A stretch of DNA of 64,000 bases, from positions 1,240,001-1,304,000 of the forward strand of contig NZ_OY771430.1 of the NCBI RefSeq assembly GCF_963674565.1. The letters are read 5' to 3'. The position numbers and the translations under genes are program-made. Shown here one piece after another: positions 62,923 to 64,000 of this stretch (within the stretch, counting starts at the first letter, position 1; each line of letters starts with the position of its first letter). Below the pieces are notes generated by a model. That model did not search any database and was not told where the DNA came from. It saw only the letters and a program-made list of their open reading frames with translations. The DNA comes from an uncultured Carboxylicivirga sp. Lineage in GTDB: Bacteria; Bacteroidota; Bacteroidia; Bacteroidales; Marinilabiliaceae.

Positions 62923-64000
62923 ATGAAAAAGAAAGGATTTTGTTGTAATGCAGGATGGCTGTCATGCCTTCTGCTGGTGGGATTTGCTTTCACTTCTTGT
63001 GAGGATGAAATTAATAATTCGAATAATTCTGATGAAGAATCTGCTGCTGGCCAGTTTATTATTGCTGCCGCCAGTACTGAAGCTTCATATCTGTTGCAAA
63101 CAGAGAAGATTGAGGAAGGAGAAATTTCTATTGTTGGAAATGGTGTGGAAGCAGAATCTGCAACACATTGGTTGTTTCCTCAAAATAAGTATGCTTACGG
63201 ACTTCAATACAGGCAGTCGAGTTCTGGTATTACCAATTCATATCAATTAAATGAGAATAACCAACTCGAAATGAGAACGGCTGAATTTGAAATGCCACGT
63301 TTTACTGCTTTTGGTACATATGAGCAATACGTACTTTTAGGTGCTGCCGGGGCCACCGATCAATTTGCTGCTGATGATACAGAGAAAACAAACCCTATGT
63401 ATGGTATAACTTTTACTACTGTTGATGCTGGACAACAAATTAAAAGTGAGTATACGCTGGTAACAGAAAATCTAACCGGAGATGGTGAATACCATACTTT
63501 ATCAGGTTTTATTGGAATTAATAACAGGATATATACTTCTCTTATTCCGGTTGGAACAAGTGCTTATGGTGTATCTCAAGGAAGTGTGAGTGATGAAAAC
63601 AAGGATTTGATCTCTGAGACTAATACCATCAGTGGAACCTTACATCCTGATGTAGTACGTATCGCTATTTTTGATGGTGTGAATGGATTTATCAATACTC
63701 CAACCATTATTGAAGATGAAAGAATCAGCTATGCTACCGGACGTTATCGTTCTCAATATTATCCAATGATTGGATTAAGTGAGGATGGCTCCTATATTTA
63801 TGTATTCTCGAACAGTTATGCCCGCACAGCAGCAGATGAAAGACAAAAAACTACTTTACCTGCAGGTGTTATTCGACTCAATACATCAACCAACGAATTT
63901 GATGCGGATTATTACTACAATATTGAGGAGGCAACAGGCGGGTATTTATTCTTTAATGTATGGCCAATTAATGGTAGTAATGATAAATTTATAATGAGAA
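62923..64000 (+). CDS. DUF4374 lipoprotein (N-terminal ~359 residues, runs off the window)
   Basis: The frame starts at the ATG at 62923 (MKKKGFCCNAGW) 11 bp after the receptor stop. The signal peptide ends in a lipobox AFTSC. The mature part shows repeated beta-strand patterns such as FIIAAASTEASYLLQTE, TAFGTYEQYVLLGA, TLSGFIGINNRIYTSLIP and YPMIGLSEDGSYIYVFSNSYA, as in DUF4374 proteins, which are probably beta-propellers. It should bind a substrate or pass it from the receptor. The C-terminus lies outside the window, so the full length is not known. Confidence 0.82.
   Translation, partial: MKKKGFCCNAGWLSCLLLVGFAFTSCEDEINNSNNSDEESAAGQFIIAAASTEASYLLQTEKIEEGEISIVGNGVEAESATHWLFPQNKYAYGLQYRQSSSGITNSYQLNENNQLEMRTAEFEMPRFTAFGTYEQYVLLGAAGATDQFAADDTEKTNPMYGITFTTVDAGQQIKSEYTLVTENLTGDGEYHTLSGFIGINNRIYTSLIPVGTSAYGVSQGSVSDENKDLISETNTISGTLHPDVVRIAIFDGVNGFINTPTIIEDERISYATGRYRSQYYPMIGLSEDGSYIYVFSNSYARTAADERQKTTLPAGVIRLNTSTNEFDADYYYNIEEATGGYLFFNVWPINGSNDKFIMR

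Noticed and set aside
62948..63250. A 100-aa plus-strand frame inside the last gene
   Set aside because: It is a shifted reading of the DUF4374 lipoprotein gene, whose own frame has a start, signal peptide and long coding run.
1..64000. CRISPR arrays, rRNA genes, IS elements or prophage structural genes
   Set aside because: I looked for regularly spaced repeats, transposase motifs and rRNA-like sequence and saw none.

Overview
The window is AT-rich DNA from a member of the Bacteroidota, most likely an environmental lineage near Marinilabiliales or another Bacteroidales family. The signs are many Bacteroidota-type families (DUF4105, DUF4301, DUF4374, NigD-like and BACON/OB lipoproteins, Oar-type and TonB-dependent receptors, FKBP lipoproteins beside nrnA, an IntDOT-like integrase), lipoboxes of the form xxSC, almost no Shine-Dalgarno sequences, and a TTG-N17-TAnnTTTG promoter. 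The family assignment is inference; no 16S gene is present.

Layout. 1-4.3 kb: an unknown partial gene, a small unknown ORF, ribH, a membrane-anchored TPR protein, recF and a DUF721 gene. 4.3-6.8 kb: a triple-PAS soluble histidine kinase with a stand-alone receiver. 7-10.7 kb: ndk, then nrnA with two FKBP-type lipoproteins and a NigD-like lipoprotein. 11-13.4 kb: a sugar MFS permease and ROK kinase operon. 13.4-19.1 kb: a TetR regulator, a clear palindromic operator, an Oar-like outer-membrane receptor and a BACON/OB lipoprotein. 19-25.7 kb: clpC, gyrA and a TPR protein. 25.8-39.9 kb: a 43-aa lipoprotein, a serine hydrolase, two thioredoxin-like proteins, DUF4105, a small helical protein, a class IV aminotransferase, pgeF, a frameshifted SGNH hydrolase beside a FadL-like porin, DUF4301, folD, ffh and a quinone reductase. 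40.1-43.9 kb: an SNF2 helicase and a GIN-domain protein.

The most notable part is a 13.6-kb integrative island (44,044-57,675) in the 3' end of a tRNA-Arg(ACG) gene, bounded by a 19-bp direct repeat. It carries an IntDOT-like tyrosine integrase beside the tRNA, an OmpR/HK two-component system, a PepSY-like lipoprotein, a TolC/HlyD/RND efflux system, a PagL-like lipid A deacylase candidate and a PAP2 phosphatase. At its far end are a dead HxlR regulator and a dead serine recombinase. I infer a mobile envelope-defence cassette that pairs efflux with lipid A remodelling under its own sensor. No conjugation or mobilisation genes are visible.

After the island (57.7-64 kb) lie the hairpin that probably was the tRNA terminator, a deletion or rearrangement junction joining fragments of two genes, a flavin/ferredoxin-reductase-like gene, an FMN reductase, an AraC regulator, and a TonB receptor with a DUF4374 lipoprotein that is probably an iron-chelate uptake pair. 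The last gene runs off the window.
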